From contig NZ_JAMQPV010000001.1 in NCBI RefSeq assembly GCF_026151395.1, forward strand, positions 2,296,501-2,360,500: a DNA stretch of 64,000 nucleotides, given 5' to 3'. A program made the translations under genes and the position numbers. The notes below the pieces were generated by a model. That model ran no database searches, was not told where the DNA came from, and saw only the letters and a list, made by a program, of their open reading frames with translations. Below, one piece after another: positions 18,549 to 28,573 of the stretch (its first letter is position 1; each line of letters starts with the position of its first letter). The DNA is from Leptospira limi. Lineage in GTDB: Bacteria; Spirochaetota; Leptospiria; Leptospirales; Leptospiraceae.

Positions 18549-20483
18549 ATGCCAGCCAATTTGCCCGAACTCTTCCAGCAGAGTGCTGAAAAATTTGGGA
18601 ACCGCCCCGCGTTCGTTAGTAAAGACGAATCGAAGTCCTATAAACCAGTCACCTTCAAAGAAGTGTATGATCTTGGTATCAACTTAGCAGAAGCTCTTAT
18701 TGATTTAGGTGTGAATGCAAAAGAGAATGTAGCGTTGCTTGCCGATAACCGATTGGAATGGATTGTTTCCGATTATGGTATCCTCATGGCAGGTGCTGCC
18801 GATGTTCCACGCGGAACCGATATTACCGATTCCGAAATTGTTTATATTCTCAATCACTGTGAAGCAAAAGTTGTTTTCTTAGAAAATGATAAAATGTTGG
18901 AAAAGTTCCAAAAGAACCGTTCCCAACTCGAATTTGCAAAAACACTCATTGTGATGGATAAAAAATCCACAGCAACTGGTGTCTTAAAAATGTATGACCT
19001 CATTGAGAAAGGGAAAGAACTGAGAGCCAAAGGTTCCAAAAAAGCAGAAGAAAGAATGAAATCCATTCTTCCGGATGACCTTTTCACAATCATTTATACT
19101 TCAGGAACAACAGGAATGCCTAAAGGAGTTATGTTAAAACACAGTAACATGCTCCACCAAACAAGAGTCATTCTTGGTAGTATGATCGAAATCAAAGCCG
19201 ACGAACGAATGTTATCCATTCTACCAGTATGGCACGTATTTGAACGAGTTTTCGAATACCTTGCGATTGCTGCAGGTTGTGCAACCTATTATACGAATGT
19301 TCGCGATCTACGGGATGATATGAAAAAAGCAAAACCAACGTTTATGGCATCTGCGCCTAGACTTTGGGAAAGTATCTATAATGGTATTTATACCAGAATC
19401 AATGATCCAAAACAAACTCCTGCAATCCGCAGAGGTTTATTCAATTTGGCATATTTTTTCTCAAAACACTTCAATGCAGCGACTCGTTTTTTGAAAGGAA
19501 ACCAAGTTGATTACGTTGGACGAAATCCAATTGTTTCTCTTTTTAAAGGTGTTTATTACCTAACAGTTGCTATCGTTTTGGCGATTCCATACTTTTTACT
19601 CGATTTAGTGGTCCTTTCGAAAATCCGTGAGGCAACTGGTGGTGAGTTAAAAGCATCTGTTTCTGGTGGTGGTGCTTTACAAAGGCACGTCGATGCATTC
19701 TTCAATGATATTGGAATCAACGTATTGGAAGGATATGGAATGACGGAAACTTCTCCAGTGATTTCAGTTCGTACATTCAAACGATTGGTACAAGGTTCCG
19801 TAGGGGTGATCACTCCTGAAACGGAATTACAAATCCGCGATGATTTGGGTAAAGTTCTCACTCACATTGATGCCAACCAAAAATTGGTTTCTGGATCTTA
19901 TGGCAAACGTGGTGTCATCCACATCCGTGGACCACAAGTGATGAAAGGTTACTACAAGAACCCAGAAACCACAGCAAAAGTTCTCAAAGATGGTTGGATG
20001 GACACAGGCGACATTGGGATGTTCAATTTCAAAAAAACCCTTACCATTACAGGCCGTGCAAAAGACACAGTGGTTCTTCTTGGTGGTGAAAACGTTGAGC
20101 CAGTTCCGATTGAAGACAAACTCACGGAGTCTCCTTTTATCTCGCAGTGTATGGTGATTGGCCAAGACCAAAAGAATTTGGGTGCCATCGTGGTTCCTGA
20201 TTTTGAACAGTTGACTGCATGGGCAAAGGAAAATGGAATCGGTGAAACTGATAAACAGAAACTCGTTGAAAACCCAAAAGTCCTCGATTTCTACAAAAAA
20301 GAAATCAAAGCTCTGAACAATACCAAAACTGGATTTAAGTCCTTTGAACAAGTGACTCCATTCATCCTCATCACAAAACCATTTGAAGTGGGTGATGAAT
20401 TGACAAACCTGTTCAAAATGAAACGCCACTTAATCACAGAGAAATACAAAGACAAAATCACTGCCCTTTACGCAGGAGATTAA
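18549..20483 (+). CDS. Long-chain fatty acid-CoA ligase (AMP-binding)
   Basis: 644 residues of the ANL adenylating family. The P-loop-like [17 protein letters not shown] is at about 179-195, with [12 protein letters not shown] near 398-409 and the GWMDTGDIG and [14 protein letters not shown] motifs after it. It activates fatty acids for beta-oxidation, the main carbon use of leptospires, or for lipid synthesis. A hydrophobic stretch around 335-357 may attach it to the membrane. It has its own leader with a strong RBS and is probably a separate unit. Confidence 0.93.
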   Translation: MPANLPELFQQSAEKFGNRPAFVSKDESKSYKPVTFKEVYDLGINLAEALIDLGVNAKENVALLADNRLEWIVSDYGILMAGAADVPRGTDITDSEIVYILNHCEAKVVFLENDKMLEKFQKNRSQLEFAKTLIVMDKKSTATGVLKMYDLIEKGKELRAKGSKKAEERMKSILPDDLFTIIYTSGTTGMPKGVMLKHSNMLHQTRVILGSMIEIKADERMLSILPVWHVFERVFEYLAIAAGCATYYTNVRDLRDDMKKAKPTFMASAPRLWESIYNGIYTRINDPKQTPAIRRGLFNLAYFFSKHFNAATRFLKGNQVDYVGRNPIVSLFKGVYYLTVAIVLAIPYFLLDLVVLSKIREATGGELKASVSGGGALQRHVDAFFNDIGINVLEGYGMTETSPVISVRTFKRLVQGSVGVITPETELQIRDDLGKVLTHIDANQKLVSGSYGKRGVIHIRGPQVMKGYYKNPETTAKVLKDGWMDTGDIGMFNFKKTLTITGRAKDTVVLLGGENVEPVPIEDKLTESPFISQCMVIGQDQKNLGAIVVPDFEQLTAWAKENGIGETDKQKLVENPKVLDFYKKEIKALNNTKTGFKSFEQVTPFILITKPFEVGDELTNLFKMKRHLITEKYKDKITALYAGD

Positions 20484-20501
20484 TTTCTCGTTTTTTAAGT
20501 A

Positions 20502-21242
20502 ATGAGTTCCGCCTCGATGAAGGGGCGGAATTTACTCTTCTCTTTTCCAAAGTCCGTCGATACTTTTTATGTGAATCGTTTAGATGGATCAGTCTTTTCT
20601 TCCCAATCAGGGGTATTTTACCCTTACCAACACCAAGATTTTTATGCTATGGATTCCTTGTTTTTATCTCCTTTCAAAGAAGAAGAAATTTGGGATTTCC
20701 AATCCATTCCGCAAGTTCAGATGGGATTTCTTGGATTTTTAACCCTTCGTGGTTTCATTCGAGAAGATCTAGAATTACCAAAACTCCAAGTACGAGGTCT
20801 TTCGAAACACTGGCGTTCTTTCCTTGCAAAGGAAAATTTTTTAGGGAAACAAATACCTTGGGAAACTTCTGATTTTATTCCGAATTTGGTTGGAGAAAAT
20901 CCAACACCTGAATCTGGTTTTGGAAAAAAAGGCCATTGGTCAAACGAGTTCCATTTTGAGAAACAAGAGGGAAATTCCACTTCTTTGTTTTTCATCGCAA
21001 CGAACAAACAAAGTGAAACTGAAGTCGCTATCAGTGATTTAATGAAAGATTTTTTATTGTATTCCCAAACCAATCATTATTTGGAAAGAGCTTACATCCG
21101 CAAAGAAAACTCTAGTTATTTGTATCTAAACGCAAAAGAAACAAATCCAAGAGTATTTTACCGAGAAAATACTTCAGAATTTCCATCCTTTTTGTTTTTG
21201 GTGGCAGAGTTAAAAAATAAAACAGTTATTCTCCCAAATTAA
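20502..21242 (+). CDS. Hypothetical protein, about 246 residues
   Basis: No signal peptide, membrane segment or motif that I recognise. Aromatic residues and short strands dominate (FYVNRLDG, FLGFLTLRGF). The start is uncertain: the ATG at 20502 lacks an RBS and overlaps a GC-rich hairpin at 20507-20530, so translation may begin further in, for example at an in-frame GTG near residue 24. The 3' end overlaps the convergent Lon-N gene by 17 bases. It is probably real because its frame is long and free of stops. Confidence 0.6.
   Translation: MSSASMKGRNLLFSFPKSVDTFYVNRLDGSVFSSQSGVFYPYQHQDFYAMDSLFLSPFKEEEIWDFQSIPQVQMGFLGFLTLRGFIREDLELPKLQVRGLSKHWRSFLAKENFLGKQIPWETSDFIPNLVGENPTPESGFGKKGHWSNEFHFEKQEGNSTSLFFIATNKQSETEVAISDLMKDFLLYSQTNHYLERAYIRKENSSYLYLNAKETNPRVFYRENTSEFPSFLFLVAELKNKTVILPN
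20507..20530 (+). terminator. GC-rich hairpin after the acyl-CoA synthetase gene (possible terminator)
   Basis: TTCCGCC (20507-20513) and GGCGGAA (20524-20530) form a perfect seven-pair stem with a 10-base loop, followed by a pyrimidine-rich TTTACTCTTCTCTTTT. It starts 24 bases after the upstream stop. The T-run is broken, so termination may be partial. It overlaps the proposed start of the next gene. Confidence 0.45.
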
Positions 21243-21834
21243 GACCCATTAACACTTGTTTGAGTAAATTTGCCTTAGTGTCTAAATTGGTTGTTTCCAG
21301 AATGGTTTGTTTTGTTTTAAAATCAAAATAAATCAGTGAAGCAATAAAATCCACAGGAAATGGGTGAACTAAAATTTGGTTCATTTTTAAAATTAGGTCT
21401 TCCTCAGCACCTTCAGCAAGTAAGATTCGTTTGGTGAGCACTAACAATTCTTCTATTTTTTCTTTTAGTTCCTCGGAGACATTTTTATTCCGTTGGTGTT
21501 CTCGTTTGGATACTTGTGCGATATAAAAGGGTTCGGTGGAAGTTAAACTGACAATCTCTGCCGTTCCTAATCCCTCTAAAATAATATTGGATCTTCCATC
21601 AGGCAAAGATTCCTTTTGGATGATATGTCCAAACCCTACAACCTCAGGAATGGGAGGTAATCCATTTCCCAAATACCCTTTCGGATAAGGTGCCATTCCC
21701 ATTTCTCCTCCATTTTCCAAACAAAAATCCAGTAACATTCTATACCTTGGCTCAAAGATATGTAAGGGTAAAAACATCCCAGGAAACAGAAATACATCTG
21801 GTAAGGGAAATAGAGGTAAGGGGAAGGTTGACAC
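21226..21834 (-). CDS. Lon N-terminal (substrate-binding) domain protein
   Basis: 202 residues holding only the LON substrate-recognition domain, with no AAA+ or protease part. The FPLPDVFLFPGMFLPLHIFEPRYR opening contains the usual pattern in which F/L-P-L...PG...PLxIFEPRY recurs, and GFGHI follows near residue 70. Stand-alone forms are common in bacteria; their role is poorly known and may be in proteolysis control or cofactor chemistry. It is divergent from the heptose-kinase gene. Confidence 0.88.
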   Translation of the reverse strand: MSTFPLPLFPLPDVFLFPGMFLPLHIFEPRYRMLLDFCLENGGEMGMAPYPKGYLGNGLPPIPEVVGFGHIIQKESLPDGRSNIILEGLGTAEIVSLTSTEPFYIAQVSKREHQRNKNVSEELKEKIEELLVLTKRILLAEGAEEDLILKMNQILVHPFPVDFIASLIYFDFKTKQTILETTNLDTKANLLKQVLMGLNLGE

Positions 21835-21888
21835 AGAGAAAGGTTTTAGATTCCATGTTTAGTTGTAAACCAATTCAAGGATTCGGCT

Positions 21889-22908
21889 TTGTTGAAAATC
21901 AAAAAATCTTTGCTACACCAAACCTTTGCCAAACTTTCCCAAATCAAAGTTCTCGTCATAGGAGATTTGATTTTAGATGAATACTTAATTGGATCAGTGG
22001 AAAGAATCTCTCCCGAAGCACCTGTTCCCGTTGTTTGGGTTAGAAGCGAAAAACAAACTTTAGGTGGATCTGGTAATGTTGTTCAAAACCTATCATCCAT
22101 TGGAGTCAGAGGGATTGTTTTTGGAAGGATCGGGGAAGACAAAGCAGGTGAAAATTTAGAATCAATTTTACTTTCGTATTCAGTAGCAAAGGAAGACTTA
22201 GCCTTATTAAAATCCAAACAAATTCCCACGATTCTAAAAACGAGAATCATTGCCTCCCACCAACAAGTTTGCCGTGTGGACAGAGAAGAAATTGTCCCAC
22301 TGACAAATGAAGAAGAAAAACAAATTCTGGAACGATTAAAAGATAAAATCAAAGAGGCTTCTGCTGTGATCCTCTCAGATTACGATAAGGGGTACTTAAC
22401 ACCTTCTTTGATCCAATCTGTGATTTCTCTTTGTAATGCAGAAAATAAAATTGTGACTGTAGATCCGCAAGTAAGCCATTTTTTCTTATACAAAAACATT
22501 CATATCATGACACCAAACCATCATGAGGCGGGTAAGGCATTGGGTAAAAAACTATCCAGTGATTCTGAAATTGAACTCGCTTGTCGTGAGATTTCAGAAC
22601 GTATTACACCAGATGCGATGATGATTACCAGAGGGGAAAAGGGAATGTCAATTTATGAAAGAACATCCAATCGTTTTTACCATATCCCTACTGTCGCCAA
22701 AGAAGTATTTGATGTAACAGGTGCAGGTGATACTGTCATCACTACCTATACTGCATTTGTAGCAAGTGGGATGAGCATTGGAGAAGCAGCCCTTGTCTCC
22801 AATGTAAGTGCGGGGATTGTTGTTGGGAAATTGGGTGCGGCAACGGTGACACAATCTGAGATTGAAGAGGCTCTTCGGACTTTAGGTTATCTTGAGGAAT
22901 CAAAATGA
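21889..22908 (+). CDS. hldE1: D-glycero-beta-D-manno-heptose-7-phosphate kinase
   Basis: 339-residue PfkB/ribokinase-fold enzyme. VLVIGDLILDEY opens the fold, and GAGDTVITT near 280 carries the catalytic Asp of the GAGD signature. It makes the bisphosphate used for ADP-heptose in the LPS core. The start is TTG at 21889 or the adjacent TTG at 21892. The paired adenylyltransferase is the next gene, overlapping by four bases; in E. coli both functions are fused in one HldE protein. Confidence 0.88.
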   Translation: MLKIKKSLLHQTFAKLSQIKVLVIGDLILDEYLIGSVERISPEAPVPVVWVRSEKQTLGGSGNVVQNLSSIGVRGIVFGRIGEDKAGENLESILLSYSVAKEDLALLKSKQIPTILKTRIIASHQQVCRVDREEIVPLTNEEEKQILERLKDKIKEASAVILSDYDKGYLTPSLIQSVISLCNAENKIVTVDPQVSHFFLYKNIHIMTPNHHEAGKALGKKLSSDSEIELACREISERITPDAMMITRGEKGMSIYERTSNRFYHIPTVAKEVFDVTGAGDTVITTYTAFVASGMSIGEAALVSNVSAGIVVGKLGAATVTQSEIEEALRTLGYLEESK

Positions 22909-23393
22909 GTTTTTACGAGTCACTACAAAGTAAAATCATCGCACAAGACACCATCGAAACAAAACGTAAATCCCTAGAAGGGAAAAAAATCGTATTTACG
23001 AATGGTTGTTTTGATATTTTACATCCGGGCCATGTGAGTTACCTAGCTCAGGCTCGTGATTTAGGAGACTTACTTTGGATTGGTGTGAATTCTGATGAGA
23101 GTGTCAGAAGGTTAAAAGGGGAATCGAGGCCTATCAATTCCTGTGAAGACCGAATGATGGTACTTGCAGCTTTATCTTCCGTTGATTTTGTTTCTAGTTT
23201 TCCTGAAGACACTCCCTTAGAAATTTTAAAAAAAGTAAGACCCTCCATCCATTCAAAAGGTGGGGATTACCAAATTGAAACCCTCCCAGAATACAAAATT
23301 TTAAAGGAGATGGGTGCGGATATTCAAATTTTGCCATTTGTTTCCGGAAAATCCACTACCAAGATTTTAGAAAAAGCCAAATCCCCTTCCTAA
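22905..23393 (+). CDS. hldE2: D-glycero-beta-D-manno-heptose 1-phosphate adenylyltransferase
   Basis: 162-residue nucleotidyltransferase. The N-terminal TNGCFDILHPGHVSYL carries the HxGH motif, and KGGDY lies near residue 124 in the usual place. It adenylates heptose-1-phosphate to ADP-heptose. The ATG overlaps the kinase stop (ATGA), so expression is coupled. The gene stands before pyrG and kdsA, making a small cluster for LPS sugar precursors. Confidence 0.9.
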   Translation: MSFYESLQSKIIAQDTIETKRKSLEGKKIVFTNGCFDILHPGHVSYLAQARDLGDLLWIGVNSDESVRRLKGESRPINSCEDRMMVLAALSSVDFVSSFPEDTPLEILKKVRPSIHSKGGDYQIETLPEYKILKEMGADIQILPFVSGKSTTKILEKAKSPS

Positions 23394-23456
23394 ACGTATT
23401 GATTTTGGACCCAAATCCCAACAGTCTGTAAAAAACATTCTTTTTTGAGGTCCAGT

Positions 23457-25079
23457 TTGTCCAAGACCAGATATATATTCATTACCGGTGGTGTTTCCTC
23501 TTCTTTGGGAAAAGGGGTCACTGTCGCCGCTCTCGGTTGTTTGTTAGAAGCCAGAGGTTATACCGTCTCTTTACAAAAAATGGATCCTTATATCAATATT
23601 GACCCAGGCACAATGAGTCCCTACCAACATGGGGAAGTGTATGTGACCGAAGATGGAGCCGAGACGGATTTAGATTTAGGTTATTATGAACGGTTCACCA
23701 AGTCAAAATTTTCCCGTAAAAATTCTGTATCAACCGGGCAAATTTACCATGCCGTCATCGAACGGGAACGGAAAGGGGATTACCTTGGAAGAACCGTACA
23801 AGTTGTACCACACATCACAAATGAGATTCGAAATCGTATTTATAACCTAACACGTGACCAAGAAACAGATTTTGTAATCGTGGAAATAGGAGGGACAGTT
23901 GGAGATATTGAATCCATTCCATTTTTGGAAGCAATTCGCCAAATGCGATATGAACATGGAAGTAACCAGGTATTATTTCTTCACCTAACACTTGTCCCAA
24001 CAATTACGGCAGCTGGTGAAGCCAAAACAAAACCTACCCAACATTCAGTAAAAGAGTTATTGGCGTTAGGAATCCAACCAGATGTATTAATCTGTCGTAT
24101 TAATAAACCAATGTCAAAAGAGATGAAAAATAAAATTTCTCTCTTTTGCAACGTAAAAGAACAGAATGTAATTTCAGCTGTCGATATTACAACATCCATT
24201 TATGAAATTCCTTTGATGTATCGAGAAGATAAATTGGATGAGGTTGTACTCAATGCACTTGGTATGGATTTACGGAAACTTAATTTTTCCCAATGGGAAA
24301 ATATGGTTAAAAAAATTCGTAATACAAAAAAGACCGTAAAAGTGGCGTTAATTGGGAAATACATTTCCTTACAAGATGCATATCGATCCGTTTATGAATC
24401 CTTGGCTCATGGTGGAATTGCCAATGATGTAGAAGTGGAAGTTGTTAAAATTAATCCAGAAGATATTGACTCCAAAAATACCAAAGAACTTTTAAAAGGA
24501 GTTCATGGAATTCTGGTTCCAGGTGGGTTTGGAGAACGTGGGATCGAAGGAAAAATTGCTGCCATTCAATATGCGAGAACCAAACAGATTCCATTTTTTG
24601 GAATTTGTTTAGGAATGCAATGTGCAGTGATTGAATTTGCACGCCATGTTTTAGGTTTCAAAGATGCCAATTCAACTGAATTCAAACCAAATGTTGAATA
24701 CCCTGTGATTTCAATGATTGAAGAACAAAAAGAAATCGAACGTATGGGTGGAACCATGCGCCTCGGTGCCTATCCATGTGTTGTCAAAAAAGGTACACTT
24801 GCTTATTCCGAATACAAAGCTGACCGAATTTCAGAACGTCACAGACACCGTTTTGAATTTACACTTCGATTTAAGGATGATTTTGAGAAAAAAGGAATGA
24901 ATTTATCTGGTTTTTCACCTGATGGTAGTTTGGTGGAAATTGTCGAAATTCCAAACCATCCTTGGTTCATTGGTGTTCAATTCCATCCAGAATTTCAATC
25001 GAAACCAACAGATCCACATCCACTCTTTGCAGGTTTTATTAAAGCTGCATCGAAATTAGCGAAAAAATCGGAGGATTAA
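23457..25079 (+). CDS. pyrG: CTP synthase
   Basis: 540 residues from the TTG at 23457, six bases after GAGG; the earlier TTG at 23445 would include that RBS and add residues not typical of the family. The synthetase domain opens SKTRYIFITGGVSSSLGKG. The C-terminal class I glutaminase has GICLGMQCAV with the catalytic Cys, and HPEF with the catalytic His. It makes CTP, needed for nucleic acids and for CMP-Kdo, which fits its position directly before kdsA. Confidence 0.97.
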   Translation: MSKTRYIFITGGVSSSLGKGVTVAALGCLLEARGYTVSLQKMDPYINIDPGTMSPYQHGEVYVTEDGAETDLDLGYYERFTKSKFSRKNSVSTGQIYHAVIERERKGDYLGRTVQVVPHITNEIRNRIYNLTRDQETDFVIVEIGGTVGDIESIPFLEAIRQMRYEHGSNQVLFLHLTLVPTITAAGEAKTKPTQHSVKELLALGIQPDVLICRINKPMSKEMKNKISLFCNVKEQNVISAVDITTSIYEIPLMYREDKLDEVVLNALGMDLRKLNFSQWENMVKKIRNTKKTVKVALIGKYISLQDAYRSVYESLAHGGIANDVEVEVVKINPEDIDSKNTKELLKGVHGILVPGGFGERGIEGKIAAIQYARTKQIPFFGICLGMQCAVIEFARHVLGFKDANSTEFKPNVEYPVISMIEEQKEIERMGGTMRLGAYPCVVKKGTLAYSEYKADRISERHRHRFEFTLRFKDDFEKKGMNLSGFSPDGSLVEIVEIPNHPWFIGVQFHPEFQSKPTDPHPLFAGFIKAASKLAKKSED

Positions 25080-25080
25080 G

Positions 25081-25926
25081 ATGTACGATTTAATTGAAGA
25101 AAGAGAATTTTTTGGAAAAAAAATCGGAGGTCGTCAGCCGTTTTTTTTAATCTCTGGGCCTTGTGTGATGGAGAACAAAGACTTACTTGATCGAGTTTGT
25201 GGTGAAATGAAAGCCATCTGTGATGAGTTAGGGATTGTTTATATATTTAAATCTTCTTTTGACAAAGCCAATCGTTCTTCTATCAATTCTTATCGAGGTC
25301 CAGGTTTGGAAGAAGGACGCAAACTCCTCGATTTTATCAAACATAAATACAATGTACCTGTTTTAACGGACATCCATGAAACCATACAAGTGGATCCATT
25401 AAAAGACACAGTGGATATCTTTCAAATTCCGGCTTTTCTTAGCCGCCAAACTGACCTTATCGCCAAAGCTGCAGAAACGGGGAAATGGGTGAATGTGAAA
25501 AAAGGTCAGTTTATGGCACCTGATGACACTAGGCATATCAAAACAAAAATACAAGAGTCTGGATCCGAAAAGTACATGGTCACCGAACGTGGTGCGAGTT
25601 TTGGGTATGGAAACCTTGTGTTTGATTTACGAGGCATTCCTATGATGCATAAACATGGAATTCCCATTGTATTTGATGGTACCCATTCCGCACAGTTACC
25701 TGGTGCTGCTGGCAACATAACAGGTGGTTTACGAGAATTCATCCCTCATATGATGCGTGGAGCGGTTTCTGTAGGAGTAGAAGGACTTTTTATGGAAGTC
25801 CACCCTGATCCTGAAAAAGCTTTATCGGATGCAACAACCCAATTTCCTTTGGCCAAAGCAAAAGTTTTACTCACTCAACTTTTAGAATTGGATCGTTTGG
25901 TTAAAACGAAGTTCTTAGAGGACTAG
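25081..25926 (+). CDS. kdsA: 3-deoxy-8-phosphooctulonate (Kdo-8-P) synthase
   Basis: 281 residues with the family motifs FLISGPCVMENKD, FKSSFDKANRSS, VLTDIHE, KKGQFMAP and FDGTHSAQLPG. It condenses phosphoenolpyruvate with arabinose-5-phosphate, the first dedicated step to Kdo for the LPS inner core. The gene begins one base after the pyrG stop and precedes the Lpt transport genes. Confidence 0.97.
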   Translation: MYDLIEEREFFGKKIGGRQPFFLISGPCVMENKDLLDRVCGEMKAICDELGIVYIFKSSFDKANRSSINSYRGPGLEEGRKLLDFIKHKYNVPVLTDIHETIQVDPLKDTVDIFQIPAFLSRQTDLIAKAAETGKWVNVKKGQFMAPDDTRHIKTKIQESGSEKYMVTERGASFGYGNLVFDLRGIPMMHKHGIPIVFDGTHSAQLPGAAGNITGGLREFIPHMMRGAVSVGVEGLFMEVHPDPEKALSDATTQFPLAKAKVLLTQLLELDRLVKTKFLED

Positions 25927-25936
25927 TCCGTTTCCA

Positions 25937-26482
25937 ATGAAAACGAAGGTATGGATAATATGTTTCCTCTTGGTTTTTACATCATGTAAAGACAAGGAAT
26001 ACCTTCGGATTGAAGTCGAAAAGGAATCAGGATCCATGGTTTCGATGAGAAACTTTAGTCGCGCTTCTTACAAAGAATCTGGTGAATTGGAATGGAAACT
26101 AAAAGGAGCAGAATCGTATATCTTTCCCAAAGAAAACAAAACCATCGTGTATGGATTTGAATTCAATCAGTTTGAAAAAGGAAAGGTTACGTCTCTCATG
26201 ACAGGGAATCGAGGCGAGATCAACCACCAAACCAAAACGGTTGTTTTAGAGGGGAAAGTTCGCCTAAGAACCAATGATGGAAAATTTATCGAATCAGAAT
26301 CTCTTACTTATAATTTAGAAGAAAAAACTCTCGCTTCAGAAGCGGATGTCCTTGTATATTCGGATGGAACAACCATTCGTGGGAAAGGATTGCGAGCAGA
26401 TAAAAGTTTAAATAAATTCACCATCATCCATCCAAAGGCAGTCAGTGTCGGTGGATCCAATCCGCTGAAGGAAAAACCATGA
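25937..26482 (+). CDS. lptC: LptC-like LPS export protein (putative lipoprotein)
   Basis: 181 residues. The signal is MKTKVWIICFLLVFTSC-KD, a credible lipobox, so this LptC-like protein may be lipid-anchored rather than bitopic as in E. coli. The repeating short strands (LEGKVRLRTNDG, FIESESLTYNLEEKTL) fit the LptC beta-jellyroll that hands LPS to LptA. Gene order lptC-lptA-lptB supports the call. The next gene overlaps by four bases. Confidence 0.83.
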   Translation: MKTKVWIICFLLVFTSCKDKEYLRIEVEKESGSMVSMRNFSRASYKESGELEWKLKGAESYIFPKENKTIVYGFEFNQFEKGKVTSLMTGNRGEINHQTKTVVLEGKVRLRTNDGKFIESESLTYNLEEKTLASEADVLVYSDGTTIRGKGLRADKSLNKFTIIHPKAVSVGGSNPLKEKP

Positions 26483-27816
26483 GACGATTGGTAGTCGTGT
26501 CTATATTCTTTGGATTTGTATTGCAATTAAAAACATCGCCGATTCCTATTTTGTATGGGAACGATGATTTTTTTAAAGCAGATGAGACAATCCTAAAGAA
26601 CGAAGAGAAAAAATCGAAAAAAGATAAAATCCCAATCATTTGGGGAGGCAGTAGTCTCACACAAGAAGAAAGAGTGATCAATGGATTTCCGGTAAAAGTT
26701 TTTATCTTAGGTGGAGGTGCTTATATCATGCATAAGTCCATCAAACTCAGTGCTAAGGAAATCGAAATCATTGGAGAAGAGGCACTCATTGGAAACCTAA
26801 AAGGCCAAGTGATTGTTGAAGACTTTCAGAATGGAGTGACACTCACCGCAACAAAAGGTCTATACGATAAAGTTGCTGGCATAGTTAGTTTGGAAAATCA
26901 CCCAGTCCTAACTCAAAAAAAAGATGGAAAATTAGTTCGCATTCAATGCCAATCCATCCTTCGAAATTTAGAAGAAGCCAAAACAACTCTCGCAGGAAAA
27001 GTAGTCGTTACCTCGGAAGAATTCCAAGTGTTTGGCGAAGATGCTGTTTTTTCTGAAAAAGAAGACCGTATCGACTTAAAAGGAGAGCCGTTTTTGTTCT
27101 CAGAAAATCGTTTTCTCATCGGACAGACTCTTTCTTATTTTGTGAAAGAAGGAAGTATCCAATTGGATGGTGATGCAACCATCTACCAAGTGAGTTACGA
27201 AAATAAAAAAGATAAAGAAAAAGATACGGTCTCCAAAGAAAGAGTCATCACTTTGTTTTCGGGTAAAACTTTGACTCATTTAAATAAAGGCAAAGAAACT
27301 GTTACTTCTATGAATGGTGATGCATTTATGTACAGGAAAAATTCTGAATTTAAAGCTGATCTATTGGAAAGTAGGAAAAGTAATAAAGAAATTAAAGCTA
27401 CGGGTAACGTAAGTTATTTGGATAAAGAAAATGGTTATCGAATGGAGGGAGGGATCCTTTTTTATGATAAAGAAAAGGGTTATTCTTATTTAACAGAAAC
27501 TCCCAAAATTGTTTTTTTAAATAAAAAAGATTTAGTAGAACGTGGACAATTAACATCTGTCTTTATTGAAAGATTTGATGATAAAAATGAAACAGTTGCC
27601 AGAGGTGATGTGCAGGTAGAAACACAATCCGCAAAAGCCACTGGAGAGTTTGCCACATATTTTGAAAAAAAAGATGAACTTGTATTGGAAGGAAATCCAA
27701 CCCTTGTAAGAGACTCCACAAAAGTGTCAGCTGGGAAAATCATCTTGTTTCCAAAATCGGACAAAGCCTTGTTAACTGATGGGCTAAAGGTAATCCCGAA
27801 TGGTGAAAAAAAGTAA
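26479..27816 (+). CDS. lptA: LptA/OstA-like periplasmic LPS transport protein
   Basis: 445 residues, over twice the length of E. coli LptA. A short signal peptide is followed by a long run of OstA-type beta-jellyroll repeats (patterns such as [52 protein letters not shown]). The extra repeats could let one molecule span more of the periplasm. It overlaps lptC and lptB at its ends, so expression is coupled. The symbol rests on fold and context. Confidence 0.82.
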   Translation: MRRLVVVSIFFGFVLQLKTSPIPILYGNDDFFKADETILKNEEKKSKKDKIPIIWGGSSLTQEERVINGFPVKVFILGGGAYIMHKSIKLSAKEIEIIGEEALIGNLKGQVIVEDFQNGVTLTATKGLYDKVAGIVSLENHPVLTQKKDGKLVRIQCQSILRNLEEAKTTLAGKVVVTSEEFQVFGEDAVFSEKEDRIDLKGEPFLFSENRFLIGQTLSYFVKEGSIQLDGDATIYQVSYENKKDKEKDTVSKERVITLFSGKTLTHLNKGKETVTSMNGDAFMYRKNSEFKADLLESRKSNKEIKATGNVSYLDKENGYRMEGGILFYDKEKGYSYLTETPKIVFLNKKDLVERGQLTSVFIERFDDKNETVARGDVQVETQSAKATGEFATYFEKKDELVLEGNPTLVRDSTKVSAGKIILFPKSDKALLTDGLKVIPNGEKK

Positions 27817-28573
27817 AGTAGCGGATAAAAAGAAAGAACTCGATCCAAATGTAAAAACGTTTAGGATGGAAAATCTGGTTAAAATCTATAACAAACGTAA
27901 GGTTGTAGATGGTGTCAGCTTTTATATCCGAAAAGGTGAAATTGTAGGTCTTCTTGGGCCCAATGGTGCCGGAAAAACGACAAGTTTTTATATGAGTGTT
28001 GGCTTTGTGACTCCCGATGAAGGCCATGTATTTATCGATAACGAAGACCTAACGAAAGCTCCAATGCACATCCGTGCTCGGATGGGAGTTGGTTATCTTG
28101 CCCAAGAGGCAAGTATCTTTCGTAAACTGACAGTTGCCGAAAATTTGGAAGCAATTTTGGAAACGATGAATTTACCTGGAGATGAAATTATCCGTCGTCG
28201 GGATGAACTTCTCATGGAATTACAAATCATGCGAGTGGCAAACCAAAAAGGATATACTCTTTCTGGTGGAGAAAGACGGAGATGTGAAATTGCAAGAGCA
28301 CTTGTCACTAACCCCGACTTTATTCTGTTAGATGAACCGTTTGCGGGTGTTGACCCGATCGCTGTAAAAGATATACAAAATGTAATCCAATCCTTAAAAG
28401 AAAGAGGTCTTGGGATTTTAATTACAGACCATAACGTTAGGGAAACATTGAAGATTACAGACCGGGCTTACATCATGTATAGTGGTAGGATCTTAATATC
28501 CGGAACTGCGGATGATCTCATCAACGATCCAGAAACGCGTAGAATTTATTTAGGTGAGGATTTTAAACTTTAG
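27800..28573 (+). CDS. lptB: LPS export ABC transporter ATP-binding protein LptB
   Basis: 257 residues. Walker A is [12 protein letters not shown] (about residues 53-64), the signature is [15 protein letters not shown], and Walker B is [22 protein letters not shown] carries the switch His. LptB powers extraction of LPS from the inner membrane with LptF and LptG, which are not in this window. It overlaps lptA by 17 bases and rpoN starts directly after its stop, the same lptB-rpoN order as in proteobacteria. Confidence 0.95.
   Translation: MVKKSKVADKKKELDPNVKTFRMENLVKIYNKRKVVDGVSFYIRKGEIVGLLGPNGAGKTTSFYMSVGFVTPDEGHVFIDNEDLTKAPMHIRARMGVGYLAQEASIFRKLTVAENLEAILETMNLPGDEIIRRRDELLMELQIMRVANQKGYTLSGGERRRCEIARALVTNPDFILLDEPFAGVDPIAVKDIQNVIQSLKERGLGILITDHNVRETLKITDRAYIMYSGRILISGTADDLINDPETRRIYLGEDFKL

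Noticed and set aside
19827..20429. 200-residue minus-strand frame within the acyl-CoA synthetase gene
   Set aside because: It mirrors the coding strand of a well-conserved enzyme; its Phe/Cys/His-rich composition is that of a shadow frame.
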